Source of the DNA: an uncultured Flavobacteriaceae bacterium
GTDB taxonomy: Bacteria; Bacteroidota; Bacteroidia; Flavobacteriales; Flavobacteriaceae
Reading direction: 5' to 3'
DNA: 64,000 nucleotides
Assembly: GCA_947500385.1 (NCBI GenBank)
Contig: CANMSA010000016.1
Coordinates: forward strand, 62,001-126,000
In this document: positions 9,480 to 18,315 of the stretch, piece after piece
Numbering within the stretch: position 1 is the stretch's first letter
How the letters are laid out: each line of letters starts with the position of its first letter
Position numbers and translations under genes: made by a program
Notes under the pieces: model-generated
What the model saw: the letters and a program-made list of their open reading frames with translations, nothing else
What the model was told of the DNA's origin: nothing
Database searches by the model: none

Positions 9480-10519
9480 TGCTAGAAAAACGAACCACGG
9501 CAGACCCAAAAGCCCACAAACGGACACAGGCACTGTTAGACCGTTTGCCCAAAATCGCTAAGAAAGGGTACGCCTTTGGGCATCAAGAGGCATTGACCTA
9601 CGGCATCGGTTGGAAAAATAGCGGTTCCCAAAATAAAAGTGATATCAAAACGGTTTGTGGAGACCACCCGGCGGTGGTAGGTTTTGAACTCGGGAACATA
9701 GAAAAAGGAAGCTCCCATAGTATCGATTCGGTTTCCTTTAAAACGATGCGAAAACTGATTCGTACAATCCATAAAAAGGGCGGGATTGTTACGCTAAGCT
9801 GGCATCCGGACAATCCTGTTTCCAAAAAAGATGCCTGGGATACTACACCGGCCGTCGCATCTCTTTTAAAAAATGGACCGCTTTCTTCGGTATACAGAGA
9901 TTGGCTTTTAAATCTGGCCGCTTTCCTTAGAGGCTTAAAAGACAAGAAAGGAAAAAGAATACCGGTTATTTTTAGGCCCTTTCATGAAATGAACGGCGGC
10001 TGGTTTTGGTGGGGAAAAGGGCATTGTAGTCCCCAAGCGTTTATACAACTCTGGCGAGAGACTTTTCAATTATTGACCACAGACTTGAAAGTGCATAATT
10101 TGATTTACTGCTATTCCCCCAATTTATTGGTTCGAAAAAATGATTTTTTAAAATACTATCCCGGGGATGCCTATGTAGATATGTTGGGAATTGACATATA
10201 CCAACATTTTACGACCGCCTTATTCAAGCGGCATCTCAAAAAAGATTTAAAACTGTTACGGGACATCGCAGAAGAGAAAAATATGCCCTATGCCTTAACG
10301 GAAACGGGCTTGGAGAAAATCAAAAAGAAAGATTGGTTTACCAACGTATTGCATCCTGCCCTTGTCGGCAGTGGAATTTGTTATGTCCTAGTATGGCGAA
10401 ATGACAGTCCGGGCCATCATTACGCCCCATACCCCGGGCATTCGGTCGTTCCCGATTTTACCGAATACGTATCAAACGATAAGGTGCTGCTCTTAAAAGC
10501 GGTTCGCGAAATCAAATAA
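9479..10519 (+). CDS. GH26 beta-mannanase/mannobiohydrolase without signal peptide
   Basis: The 346-residue protein is a whole GH26 TIM barrel. Acid/base Glu170 lies in RPFHEMNGGWFWWG and nucleophile Glu275 in ALTETG; ELGN and LSWHPDNP are also typical. GH26 enzymes cleave beta-1,4-mannosidic bonds in mannan. The start codon overlaps the stop of the sulfatase (TGATG), and the first residues (MLEKRTTADPK) are hydrophilic, so there is neither a secretion signal nor room to extend one. A cytoplasmic location is unusual for the family and suggests action on imported oligosaccharides. Confidence 0.93.
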   Translation: MLEKRTTADPKAHKRTQALLDRLPKIAKKGYAFGHQEALTYGIGWKNSGSQNKSDIKTVCGDHPAVVGFELGNIEKGSSHSIDSVSFKTMRKLIRTIHKKGGIVTLSWHPDNPVSKKDAWDTTPAVASLLKNGPLSSVYRDWLLNLAAFLRGLKDKKGKRIPVIFRPFHEMNGGWFWWGKGHCSPQAFIQLWRETFQLLTTDLKVHNLIYCYSPNLLVRKNDFLKYYPGDAYVDMLGIDIYQHFTTALFKRHLKKDLKLLRDIAEEKNMPYALTETGLEKIKKKDWFTNVLHPALVGSGICYVLVWRNDSPGHHYAPYPGHSVVPDFTEYVSNDKVLLLKAVREIK

Positions 10520-10535
10520 AAACGCAATTCGAACC

Positions 10536-12167
10536 TTACCCACCACCATATAGGAACACCTCACTATCCTGGTAACCAATTCGTTCGGCCTTCGCTTCAA
10601 AACTCATGGTTTTCGGAAGGGCATCTTCAAAAATCGTCCAAACAGAATCTTTGGGACGTTTCCAAACTATAGTTGCATCTGTTTTTTTACAATGTAGGAT
10701 AATACCATCTTCCCGTTCTTCCATTTCCAATGCCGAAAGTATAGGTTGTTCGCCGTTGGGGAGCCAACTATTGATCAACTCTTTTTCGGGTATACCCCCC
10801 AAATCATTTGTTTCTTTCATCCAATCGGAGAGTAAGTCTCGATAGAGTTCCAGGGTATCTTTTAGGGCTGCCTGTGATGCAAGGTTCTCCAATTCAAAGG
10901 GGTCTTTTTCAAGATCATAGAGTTCTTCTACGGGTTTTGGGGATCGCAACCAGCTGGCCTGCGCCGGGTTTAGTTTTTCCTGTTCAAACAACGACCGCAA
11001 AGTACGCATCATGGGCATTTGTTCCCGATACGAGACCGGTAGCGCATGGGGTTTGGTACTATCGAAACTCTTAATGTATTTGTAGCGACTGCCCCGTATT
11101 GCCCGCAACCGATCGTACACCTCATCAAATCGATCTGCCGCGTGAAACGTGTACGCGGGTTTTTTAACTGCCTCGTATTCCCCGAATTGGGCGACGCCCT
11201 GCATTACTTTTGGAGGCTTGATAGACGCCATGGAAAGCACGGTTGGGGCCAAATCGATAAAACTGATCAAGCGATCGTCTCTTTCACCGGCACCTCGGTT
11301 CCCCGCAAACTTAATGATCATGGGTACCTTGGTCCCTGTTTCGTACAATGCCCGTTTATGACGGGGAAACGGGCCACCATGATCCCCATAAAAAAAGATA
11401 ATACTATTCTCGTACAACCCATCTTCCTTCAGCTCTTTCAATACAACCCCCAACTGGTCATCAAGACGTTTAAGATTGCTGTAGTTCACTGCCAAATCAT
11501 GGCGAATACTGTCGTTATCGGGAAAGTACGGCGGTACGCTTACCGCATCAGGATTTACAAAAAGGGAATCTTTTCCCCGTTTCCAAACCTGTGATTCATG
11601 GCAGACCGAAAAATTGAATACCGTAAAAAAGGGTTGACCTTCCGATCGTTTTCGCCAATGTCTTTCGTCACTGCTCTCGTCCCAAGCAGCATCGGTCTTT
11701 TCAAAATTGTAGTCTTCCTTAGGGCCATTTGCGCAATAATATCCTTTGTTTCGCAAGTATTCCGTAAACATTTTAACACCTTCTGGCGCCATCGGTGAAT
11801 AACTGGGTATTCCAATACTTGCTTCATTCGCTTCTCCCCTCCACGGGGCATAGGTTCGCATATTGTGAGTACCCAAGGTAGTTGGATACATCCCGGTAAT
11901 GATAGCACTTCTAGCCGGTGCACATACCGGTGCAGGTGAATAGGCATTTTCGAACACGATTCCATCTCCTGCCAACTTTTGAAGATGGGGCAATGCTATG
12001 GTAGCATTTCCGTACATGGGGAACCATTCTGGCGATTGGTCCTCGGCCACCAGCCAGATGATATTGGGCAATGCATCAGGACTGTTCCGGGCCGTTGGCT
12101 GCTTATCGGTACCGCAACCGAACAGTAAAAATACCGCGCCAATTAAAACGAAATTTTTTTTAAGCAT
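10536..12167 (-). CDS. Family S1 sulfatase, lipoprotein
   Basis: The 543-residue protein has a lipoprotein signal (LLFGC, Cys18), the metal site VAEDQSP, and CAPAR at 82-86, with Cys82 expected to be converted to formylglycine. FYGDHGG and the C-terminal ELYDLEKDPFELENLA are also sulfatase traits; the first resembles the heparan-sulfatase-like subfamilies. It converges on the GH26 gene (16-bp gap) and follows the isomerase gene in the same direction beyond a terminator, so it has its own promoter or depends on read-through. The target is likely a sulfated algal polysaccharide; the subfamily is not assignable from sequence alone. Confidence 0.92.
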   Translation of the reverse strand: MLKKNFVLIGAVFLLFGCGTDKQPTARNSPDALPNIIWLVAEDQSPEWFPMYGNATIALPHLQKLAGDGIVFENAYSPAPVCAPARSAIITGMYPTTLGTHNMRTYAPWRGEANEASIGIPSYSPMAPEGVKMFTEYLRNKGYYCANGPKEDYNFEKTDAAWDESSDERHWRKRSEGQPFFTVFNFSVCHESQVWKRGKDSLFVNPDAVSVPPYFPDNDSIRHDLAVNYSNLKRLDDQLGVVLKELKEDGLYENSIIFFYGDHGGPFPRHKRALYETGTKVPMIIKFAGNRGAGERDDRLISFIDLAPTVLSMASIKPPKVMQGVAQFGEYEAVKKPAYTFHAADRFDEVYDRLRAIRGSRYKYIKSFDSTKPHALPVSYREQMPMMRTLRSLFEQEKLNPAQASWLRSPKPVEELYDLEKDPFELENLASQAALKDTLELYRDLLSDWMKETNDLGGIPEKELINSWLPNGEQPILSALEMEEREDGIILHCKKTDATIVWKRPKDSVWTIFEDALPKTMSFEAKAERIGYQDSEVFLYGGG

Positions 12168-12186
12168 ATAAACTCGATTTAAGCAA

Positions 12187-12220
12187 CCAAAAAAAACGCT
12201 TCCTTGTAATCCGGGAAGCG
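12187..12220 (-). terminator. Rho-independent terminator after the GMC/isomerase operon
   Basis: Read on the minus strand, CGCTTCC (12220-12214) pairs with GGAAGCG (12203-12197) around a 10-base loop and is followed directly by eight T residues. It lies about 30 bp after the stop of the isomerase gene, which is where transcription of the GMC operon should end. Confidence 0.85.
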
Positions 12221-12250
12221 CTCTGTAAAATTTTAGAAATCAGAAACGCT

Positions 12251-13837
12251 TTATTTCAAACTCCTAAGGAATAAAAGACTGTTGGGAACCTGATCTACAA
12301 CCCTCGAAGATTCATCTTCGATAAACAAATATTCCAGTCCCATTTTTTTAGCTTCAGCAACCACCCCGGCAATATTCACTTGCCCGGTTCCCAGAACCAC
12401 GTTGTTTTCAACATCCGATTCCCCAGTATGGCTCTTTTCCACTCCCTTTTCACAGTCTTTCAAATGCATGAGTTTAAATTCATTGGGATACTTTTGCAAC
12501 CACGCCACTGGATCTTCACCGGGCAATGCAAACCAATACACATCCATCTCAAAGTTAAAATTGGAGGAATTCTTTATCATATGGTCCATTAAGGTACCAT
12601 CCTCATGAGATCTGAATTCATAGCCATGCGGATGGTACAATAATTCTACCCCTCCGCTTTTAAGTACCTCGCCCGCTTTGTTAAAAACCGAAAGTGCTTT
12701 TTGAGTGTCCGTTAAGGTAAAATCGGTTCCATTATGGGGAATCCAGAAACAAACCACGTATTTTGCATCATAGTTTTTTGCTCTTGCCAGGACTGTTTCG
12801 GGTGAATCCCGTAACTCTTCAAACGGGGCACTCACACTGACCATTTGCAAATCATTGGCTTTTAACATGGCCTTGTATTCCTCCATCGGATATCCATAGG
12901 TGCCGTCATTACCATCCTCGAGATATTTTATTCCCCATTCGTTAATTTTGGCAAAAGTACCTGGCACATCTTTCGGAAACTGATTGCGAAGACTATAGAG
13001 TTGAATCCCTATCTTGGGTTCTTTTAGCCCTTCTAAAAAAGCTAGACTTTGGGGCACCTGTTCTACCACTCTACTCGATTCATCCTCGATAAACATATAT
13101 TCTATTCCCAGTTTTTTAGCTTCTGCAACCGTACCGGCAATGTCTATCTGTCCTTGTCCCAATACCACGTTTGTCTCCACATCTTCATGGCCCGTATTGT
13201 TCCCTTTGACACCATGCTGCAGGTCTTTAAGATGCATCAGGGTAAACTTGTCCGGGTACTTTTTCATTAAGGCCAATGGGTCGGCACCTCCGTGATGGGC
13301 CCAGTATACGTCTAATTCAAAGGTAAAGTCTACGGCATTTTGAACCATATAATCGAACAGGGTACCCTGCTCCCAAGGCCGAAATTCATAGCCGTGCGGG
13401 TGATAGGCCAACACGAGGCCATTTTCCTTCAACAATTTTCCGGCTTGGTTGAAAACCCGCGTGGCATTTTTGGTTTCTTCCAGATCCCAGATGTTGTCGG
13501 TATGGGGCACCCAAGCACACATCACATATTTGGCCCCAAATGCTTTGGCATTATCGATTACCTGCTGCGGGTTTTCCGCAAGCGCTTCAAAACTGGCGCC
13601 AACGCTTACCATCTCTAGTTGATGCGCTGCCAACATTTTTTGGTATTCTTCCATAGGGAGCCCATAGGTACCGCCTCCCTCCAATTTAGTAATACCCCAT
13701 TCACTAATCGTTTTTAGGGTGCTTGGTACATCTTGTGCAAACTGGTTTCGCAAACTATACAGTTGCAGGCCCACTTCCTGGGCACAGCTTACGCTTACCA
13801 CCATGGTTGCACATACTGCTAAAAGTGTGTTCTTCAT
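12251..13837 (-). CDS. Exported double-domain sugar phosphate isomerase/epimerase-like protein
   Basis: The 528-residue protein is two complete xylose-isomerase-like TIM barrels in one chain (about 22-271 and 275-528). Each has the same landmarks in order: GxQLYSLRNQFxxDVP, YHPHGYEFR (metal Glu), FxxDVYW (Asp), LMHLKD (His) and FIEDESSRVV (Glu). Both metal sites appear intact. The signal sequence ends VSVSCAQ, so the product is periplasmic or a lipoprotein. Relatives are usually single-barrel proteins of about 290 residues, so this is an internal duplication or fusion. It is the last gene of an operon with a GMC oxidoreductase and its small subunit. Some family members act on 3-keto sugars, which would fit these neighbours; that is inference. 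Confidence 0.88.
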   Translation of the reverse strand: MKNTLLAVCATMVVSVSCAQEVGLQLYSLRNQFAQDVPSTLKTISEWGITKLEGGGTYGLPMEEYQKMLAAHQLEMVSVGASFEALAENPQQVIDNAKAFGAKYVMCAWVPHTDNIWDLEETKNATRVFNQAGKLLKENGLVLAYHPHGYEFRPWEQGTLFDYMVQNAVDFTFELDVYWAHHGGADPLALMKKYPDKFTLMHLKDLQHGVKGNNTGHEDVETNVVLGQGQIDIAGTVAEAKKLGIEYMFIEDESSRVVEQVPQSLAFLEGLKEPKIGIQLYSLRNQFPKDVPGTFAKINEWGIKYLEDGNDGTYGYPMEEYKAMLKANDLQMVSVSAPFEELRDSPETVLARAKNYDAKYVVCFWIPHNGTDFTLTDTQKALSVFNKAGEVLKSGGVELLYHPHGYEFRSHEDGTLMDHMIKNSSNFNFEMDVYWFALPGEDPVAWLQKYPNEFKLMHLKDCEKGVEKSHTGESDVENNVVLGTGQVNIAGVVAEAKKMGLEYLFIEDESSRVVDQVPNSLLFLRSLK

Positions 13838-13860
13838 TTTTTTAGTATTTCAATACTGTT

Positions 13861-14577
13861 TTAGGTCAGTAAATTTCCATTCTCGTCCCATTCGGCAATT
13901 ACACCGCGTTTGCTTTGATCCACACATTTGGCAACCCATTCCGGGTCATAGGCCATGCCGTGTTTTTCAAGTACCGCTTCTGGTACCCCATCCCAAACAT
14001 TGGGCATATTGCCTTTGTATCCCAAATCTGCAATTCCCACCTTGGAGGTATAATATCCCGTAACAGTAAGCCCACGCATAAGGCTAAAAAACTGGAGTTC
14101 CAGGGCCTGCTCCTCTAGGGGTACTTCAGGGTCGTGAAACGCAATTGTATCCAAAATCGCCTTTTGTTGTTCCAAAGTGGCTGTTTTGAACTCGGTCCCA
14201 TATTCGGTATTGCATTTATGATCCAGCCACATTAACCCGCCTAGCAATGTGGTTTGCAACTCGGGGATATCTTTCCCCATAAATTCTATAAATTCCGGTA
14301 CATTGGCCTCCAGCGGTCCCCCATGGGGTTCTTTTGGAGGAAGAATGACCGTGCTCAATACCGCAATGGTTTCTAACTCGTGGGCATTGAACAATTCCTC
14401 TTCATTCAATTTTTGTATCAATTCGAGTTCTTCGGGCGTCCTACCAAAATACTTCTCATCGGTTTGCACCATCTCTTCCCCAACCTTGGAGTCTCCTTCT
14501 GTCTTGCAACCATGAAAAGCCAAGCCGGCAGCACCCGCACCAAGAATAATCGTTTGTATACTTTTTCTTCTGTCCAT
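13861..14577 (-). CDS. Gluconate 2-dehydrogenase subunit 3 family (Tat-exported small subunit)
   Basis: The 238-residue protein begins MDRRKSIQTIILGAGAAG, a twin-arginine signal, with a Cys at AFHGC that could be lipidated. The remainder matches the gamma subunit family of membrane-associated FAD sugar dehydrogenases. That subunit carries the catalytic flavoprotein through the Tat system as a hitch-hiker. It starts 4 bp after the GMC oxidoreductase gene, the arrangement expected for such a pair. No cytochrome subunit is found in the window, so the electron acceptor is unknown. Confidence 0.9.
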   Translation of the reverse strand: MDRRKSIQTIILGAGAAGLAFHGCKTEGDSKVGEEMVQTDEKYFGRTPEELELIQKLNEEELFNAHELETIAVLSTVILPPKEPHGGPLEANVPEFIEFMGKDIPELQTTLLGGLMWLDHKCNTEYGTEFKTATLEQQKAILDTIAFHDPEVPLEEQALELQFFSLMRGLTVTGYYTSKVGIADLGYKGNMPNVWDGVPEAVLEKHGMAYDPEWVAKCVDQSKRGVIAEWDENGNLLT

Positions 14578-14581
14578 ATTC

Positions 14582-16303
14582 TTAAATGTTTTGCTGTTTT
14601 AATTGTTCGATAATGTAATCGGAGGCGCGCCATGAAAGCGCCAAAATGGTCCATGTACAGTTTTTATCGGCTTGTGAAACAAAGGGACCTGCATCTACGA
14701 TAAAAACATTATCAACATCATGCAACTGTTGATATTTATTGGTCACGGATGTTTTTGGGTCGTCGCCCATTCGGGTGGTCCCTACTTCGTGAATAATTCT
14801 ACCTGGTGCCAAAAGACCGTAGTCTTGTTCTTTGGTCGGGGTATCACCGAGCGGCGTACCGCCCATATTATGAATCAATTCTTCAAAGGTCGCTTGCATG
14901 TGTTTGGCCTGTTTTTTCTCCAAATCGGACCATTTGTAATTGAACTTCAGCACGGGAATCCCAAACTGATCTACGGTTGTGGGATCGATCTCACAATAGT
15001 TTTCTTTTCGTGCAATTCCTTCGCCCCGACCACCAAAACCTATGACGGAACCGTAGTACTTTTTAACATCATCCCGTAAACTGTCGCCATACCCGCCGAT
15101 AGGTAAGTTGAAAAACTTATTGAATTCATTCGGGTTCCAACCAAAGCCATAGTTGGGCATTCCCATACCGCCCCAGACTTCGATATGATATCCTCGCGGG
15201 AAGTCTAATTTGCTATTGTCTCCCCACCAGGGCGAATATACATGCATACCACCTACCCCATCTTCATTGTACGATACATCCCGGTTCATTAAACCGGGAA
15301 TAAATCCTGCCCGACTACTTCCCGTAGAATCATGTAGATACTTGCCCACGACATCGCTACTATTTCCCAAACCGTTCGGGTGTTGTTTGCTTTTTGAATT
15401 CAATAAGATCCTGGCCGAACTACAGGCCGACGCCGCCAAGACCACCACCTTTCCTTTGAGCTTATATTCTTTGCGATCATCCTTGCTGATATAGGAAACT
15501 CCCGTTGCCTTCCCCTCTTCATTGGTCGTAATCTCGCGGACGACCGAATTGACAAATATTTTCACCTGCCCGCCACTTTTTTGTGCCGGGAATATCAAAC
15601 AACTTCCTGAGGAGAAATCGGCATAGACCGAACAAGAACGACCACATTGCCCACAATAAAAGCACACTCCACGATCATTGTTGATCTTCTTTGTCAGCAT
15701 CGACATTCTACTAGGAATTACCGGAATGCCTGTTTTCTTTGCGCCTTCGATATAAAAAAGCTCATGTAACCGTGGTTTGGGCGGCGGTAAAAAGAAACCG
15801 TCCGGGTCGTTTTCCAAACCTTCATTGGTACCAAAAACACCCAATAATTTATCTACTTTATCGTAGTACGGCTTTACATCTTCGTAGCCAATGGGCCAAT
15901 CGTCTCCATGTCCATCACGGGTCTTTCCTTTAAAATCTTTTGGCCCAAAACGCAAAGAAATGCGTCCCCAATGATTGGTACGCCCTCCCAGCATATGCGA
16001 ACGAAACCAATCGAATTTGGTACCTTCCTCATGGGTATATGGTTCACCTTCTATTTCCCATCCGCCATAGGCCATGTCCCATTCTCCAAAAGCCCGGGTG
16101 GTTCCGGCACCTCTTCTGGGGGATTCGTAAGACCATTTGAGTTGGGTCATCGTCTTAGGATCGGCCGGATCAAAGAAGGGCCCCGCCTCTACCACTGCCA
16201 CATTGAGGCCTGCATCTGCCAATTGTTTGGTGGCCATTCCGCCGCCCGCTCCCGAGCCTACTATTATTACGTCATATACCTCGGTCGATTCTTTTATTTG
16301 CAT
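14582..16303 (-). CDS. GMC-family FAD sugar/alcohol dehydrogenase, catalytic subunit
   Basis: I place the start at the ATG of MQIKESTEVYDVIIVG (16303); an upstream in-frame ATG at 16369 adds 22 residues that look non-coding. The 573-residue protein has the FAD-binding VGSGAGGG and the C-terminal GMC domain (GTTRMGDDPKTSV). A Cys-rich loop, CFYCGQCGRSC, resembles that of gluconate/FAD-glucose dehydrogenases, where Cys residues hold an iron-sulfur cluster. It has no export signal of its own, consistent with co-export with the Tat subunit encoded next. The family oxidises sugar hydroxyls; with the isomerase downstream, a periplasmic oxidise-then-rearrange route is possible. Confidence 0.9.
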   Translation of the reverse strand: MQIKESTEVYDVIIVGSGAGGGMATKQLADAGLNVAVVEAGPFFDPADPKTMTQLKWSYESPRRGAGTTRAFGEWDMAYGGWEIEGEPYTHEEGTKFDWFRSHMLGGRTNHWGRISLRFGPKDFKGKTRDGHGDDWPIGYEDVKPYYDKVDKLLGVFGTNEGLENDPDGFFLPPPKPRLHELFYIEGAKKTGIPVIPSRMSMLTKKINNDRGVCFYCGQCGRSCSVYADFSSGSCLIFPAQKSGGQVKIFVNSVVREITTNEEGKATGVSYISKDDRKEYKLKGKVVVLAASACSSARILLNSKSKQHPNGLGNSSDVVGKYLHDSTGSSRAGFIPGLMNRDVSYNEDGVGGMHVYSPWWGDNSKLDFPRGYHIEVWGGMGMPNYGFGWNPNEFNKFFNLPIGGYGDSLRDDVKKYYGSVIGFGGRGEGIARKENYCEIDPTTVDQFGIPVLKFNYKWSDLEKKQAKHMQATFEELIHNMGGTPLGDTPTKEQDYGLLAPGRIIHEVGTTRMGDDPKTSVTNKYQQLHDVDNVFIVDAGPFVSQADKNCTWTILALSWRASDYIIEQLKQQNI

Positions 16304-16549
16304 AGTCTGCGTTTGATTGGTTTGCGAGGATAAGTTACATTTTTTATGTGAAATGAGGAATACTATCACGATGAAAAACTCCCTTCAAAACAATCTTCAA
16401 CCCTATTATTTATTGGGTTTCTCGTATTTTATTCCTGCTTAGCGACGAAACCAAACGATTCTTGTTTACCCTTATAAAATGAATTGATCAAACACGACTA
16501 TCATTTTGTCATTTTTAAAGATAATACCCTTTTAACTTGCCCAAAAAGC

Positions 16550-16577
16550 AAAAAAAAGCCGATCATAGATCGGCTTA
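16550..16577 (-). terminator. Rho-independent terminator after PhyH gene
   Basis: On the minus strand AGCCGATC pairs with GATCGGCT around a 3-base loop (16575-16557) and runs into a T tract. It follows the stop of the PhyH gene by 18 bp and separates it from the GMC operon. Confidence 0.88.
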
Positions 16578-16593
16578 AGGATGGAGGGGGAAC

Positions 16594-17352
16594 TTACAAA
16601 TAAATCAAAGGATTGTTTCCGGTATTTGCGCCTCGGCAATGATATATTTTGTGACTCTTGTTTCCGGGGTGGTCCTGATTCAAAATGAGGTCCGTGCTAA
16701 AATAACGCATCGTGTAACCAGTTCTTCGGTGCGCGCTATCGTTTGCATTTGCCCCATGAATAATGCGCGAGTCGTGTAATGAATAATGACCTTGTTCCAA
16801 TTCGAACCAAACCACGTCTTCGTCTTTTACTTCTGTTTTGATTTCGGTATCGAAGGTTGCCGTACGACCATCGATCTCCCCGTACTCGGAAAATCCATTT
16901 TTATGAGTGCCGGGTACCACTCCCATGCAGCCATTCTCCTTAAAAGAGGGGTCGATCGCCAACCAAACCGTCACAACCTTATCAAAGCTATCGAAACGTC
17001 CTTCCCAATAAGCGCTGTCTTCGTGCCAAGGCGTACGTTTGCCCACCTTTGGTTCCTTACAAATAAAATGGCTGCTCCAGAGTCCGATATTAGGACCTAT
17101 CAAGCTTTCGACAACTCCCAGTACTTCATCGGCCATTAAATAATCGAACAAGCGTTTATCCTTGAAATGAGGCACATCCAATTGGTCTGCGCCCAACGCC
17201 CCTTTATTGTTCAAATGTTCTTCGAAAATGTCATAAAGTGTACCAAACGCTTTCTTTTCAAATAACGGTCGGCCCGTTAATAAGTATCCATTGTCGGTAT
17301 AAAACTGTTTTTCTTCTGTCGAAAGGTGATGCTTTTGCTGTGTGATGGCCAT
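16594..17352 (-). CDS. Phytanoyl-CoA dioxygenase (PhyH) family Fe(II)/2-oxoglutarate oxygenase
   Basis: The 252-residue cytoplasmic protein keeps the double-stranded beta-helix iron site: His110 and Asp112 in WHEDSAYW, and distal His199 in DSRIIHGANAND. The family uses 2-oxoglutarate and oxygen to hydroxylate diverse small molecules. It is a monocistronic unit by its own terminator, lying between the AraC genes and the GMC operon. The substrate is unknown. A second PhyH protein is encoded at 28552, so oxygenases recur in this carbohydrate-rich segment. Confidence 0.88.
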   Translation of the reverse strand: MAITQQKHHLSTEEKQFYTDNGYLLTGRPLFEKKAFGTLYDIFEEHLNNKGALGADQLDVPHFKDKRLFDYLMADEVLGVVESLIGPNIGLWSSHFICKEPKVGKRTPWHEDSAYWEGRFDSFDKVVTVWLAIDPSFKENGCMGVVPGTHKNGFSEYGEIDGRTATFDTEIKTEVKDEDVVWFELEQGHYSLHDSRIIHGANANDSAHRRTGYTMRYFSTDLILNQDHPGNKSHKIYHCRGANTGNNPLIYL

Positions 17353-17457
17353 AGTTCGGTTTTAATATTACATAGGACAAAGATACGGGCCATGCAGGGG
17401 CACATTCCGTGAAATCCATGGTACACAGAACACATTTATAGGTCTGTAGCAACATCG

Positions 17458-18306
17458 TTAAAAGACGATGGCATTTTTTTTCCTGAATACATTCGGGGGC
17501 ATTCCATAAGATGCCTTAAACAACTTATGAAAGTAGTTGACATCATTAAAACCAAGCTCATACGATATCTCCTTTACACTCTTGTTGGTGGTCGCCAACA
17601 TATCCTTGGCCCGGGAGAGTCGCAAACGATTTACAAATTGGGTCAGATTCACCCCATAGTGCTTTCGTATCGTGCGGTTGACATGGGCGTTTGATCGTTC
17701 ACAAATTTTCAAAAAACCCACTGTTCCTTCCCTATAGTGATTCCCGGATGCTTCTGAATTGAACAACTTTATGGCGTACTGCAACCAGTAGGGAGCGGTA
17801 TCTTCGGTAAGGTTTGTAAAATGCAAGAGCTCAAAAACACCCAACAAGAGGCGGTCTAAAAAAAACAAGGTCCGCGGGGCTTCTAAAAAGCGATCCGCAG
17901 TATTTGAAAGTTTTTTTAGATGCATCTTACTTAAACGGTGCATTGCCGGATGCCGCCCCGTAGACCAAAAAAAACGTTTCGTATCGGGGAAGTAACGCTG
18001 CTTTAACCAATCAATGTCCTTTGCAAAAAAGGCAAGATTGTATATCAAGAGGTATTCCTGTACCGATTCAAATTCAAAGGAATGCGTATCCCGAGGGCGC
18101 ATAAAAACAACATCACCCGGGTTTAATTTTACAGGTTGTTCATTTAAGAAATGAATACAGGTACCCTCTACGACCCAAAAGAGCTCAAAGTAATTATGGG
18201 CGTGGTATTCAATTTTTGTTTTTTTGGAAATTCTATTTTTTGAAAGGTGAAAACATTCCTCCGAGTCGAGATATGCCTCCAACCGGAATACTGTTTCATC
18301 TTTCAT
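17458..18306 (-). CDS. AraC-family transcriptional regulator with cupin N-terminus
   Basis: The 282-residue protein has an N-terminal cupin-like sensing domain (FFELFWVVEGTCIHFLNEQP, about 35-70). The C-terminus is a double helix-turn-helix (about 185-282) ending in the family signature GFNDVNYFHKLFKASYG. Such proteins bind sugars or derivatives and activate nearby catabolic genes. It begins 9 bp after the stop of a second AraC gene and is probably co-transcribed with it. Candidates for control are the symporter-GH130 operon and the PhyH/GMC genes; which one is not shown by sequence. Confidence 0.9.
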   Translation of the reverse strand: MKDETVFRLEAYLDSEECFHLSKNRISKKTKIEYHAHNYFELFWVVEGTCIHFLNEQPVKLNPGDVVFMRPRDTHSFEFESVQEYLLIYNLAFFAKDIDWLKQRYFPDTKRFFWSTGRHPAMHRLSKMHLKKLSNTADRFLEAPRTLFFLDRLLLGVFELLHFTNLTEDTAPYWLQYAIKLFNSEASGNHYREGTVGFLKICERSNAHVNRTIRKHYGVNLTQFVNRLRLSRAKDMLATTNKSVKEISYELGFNDVNYFHKLFKASYGMPPNVFRKKNAIVF

Positions 18307-18315
18307 CGCAACTGC

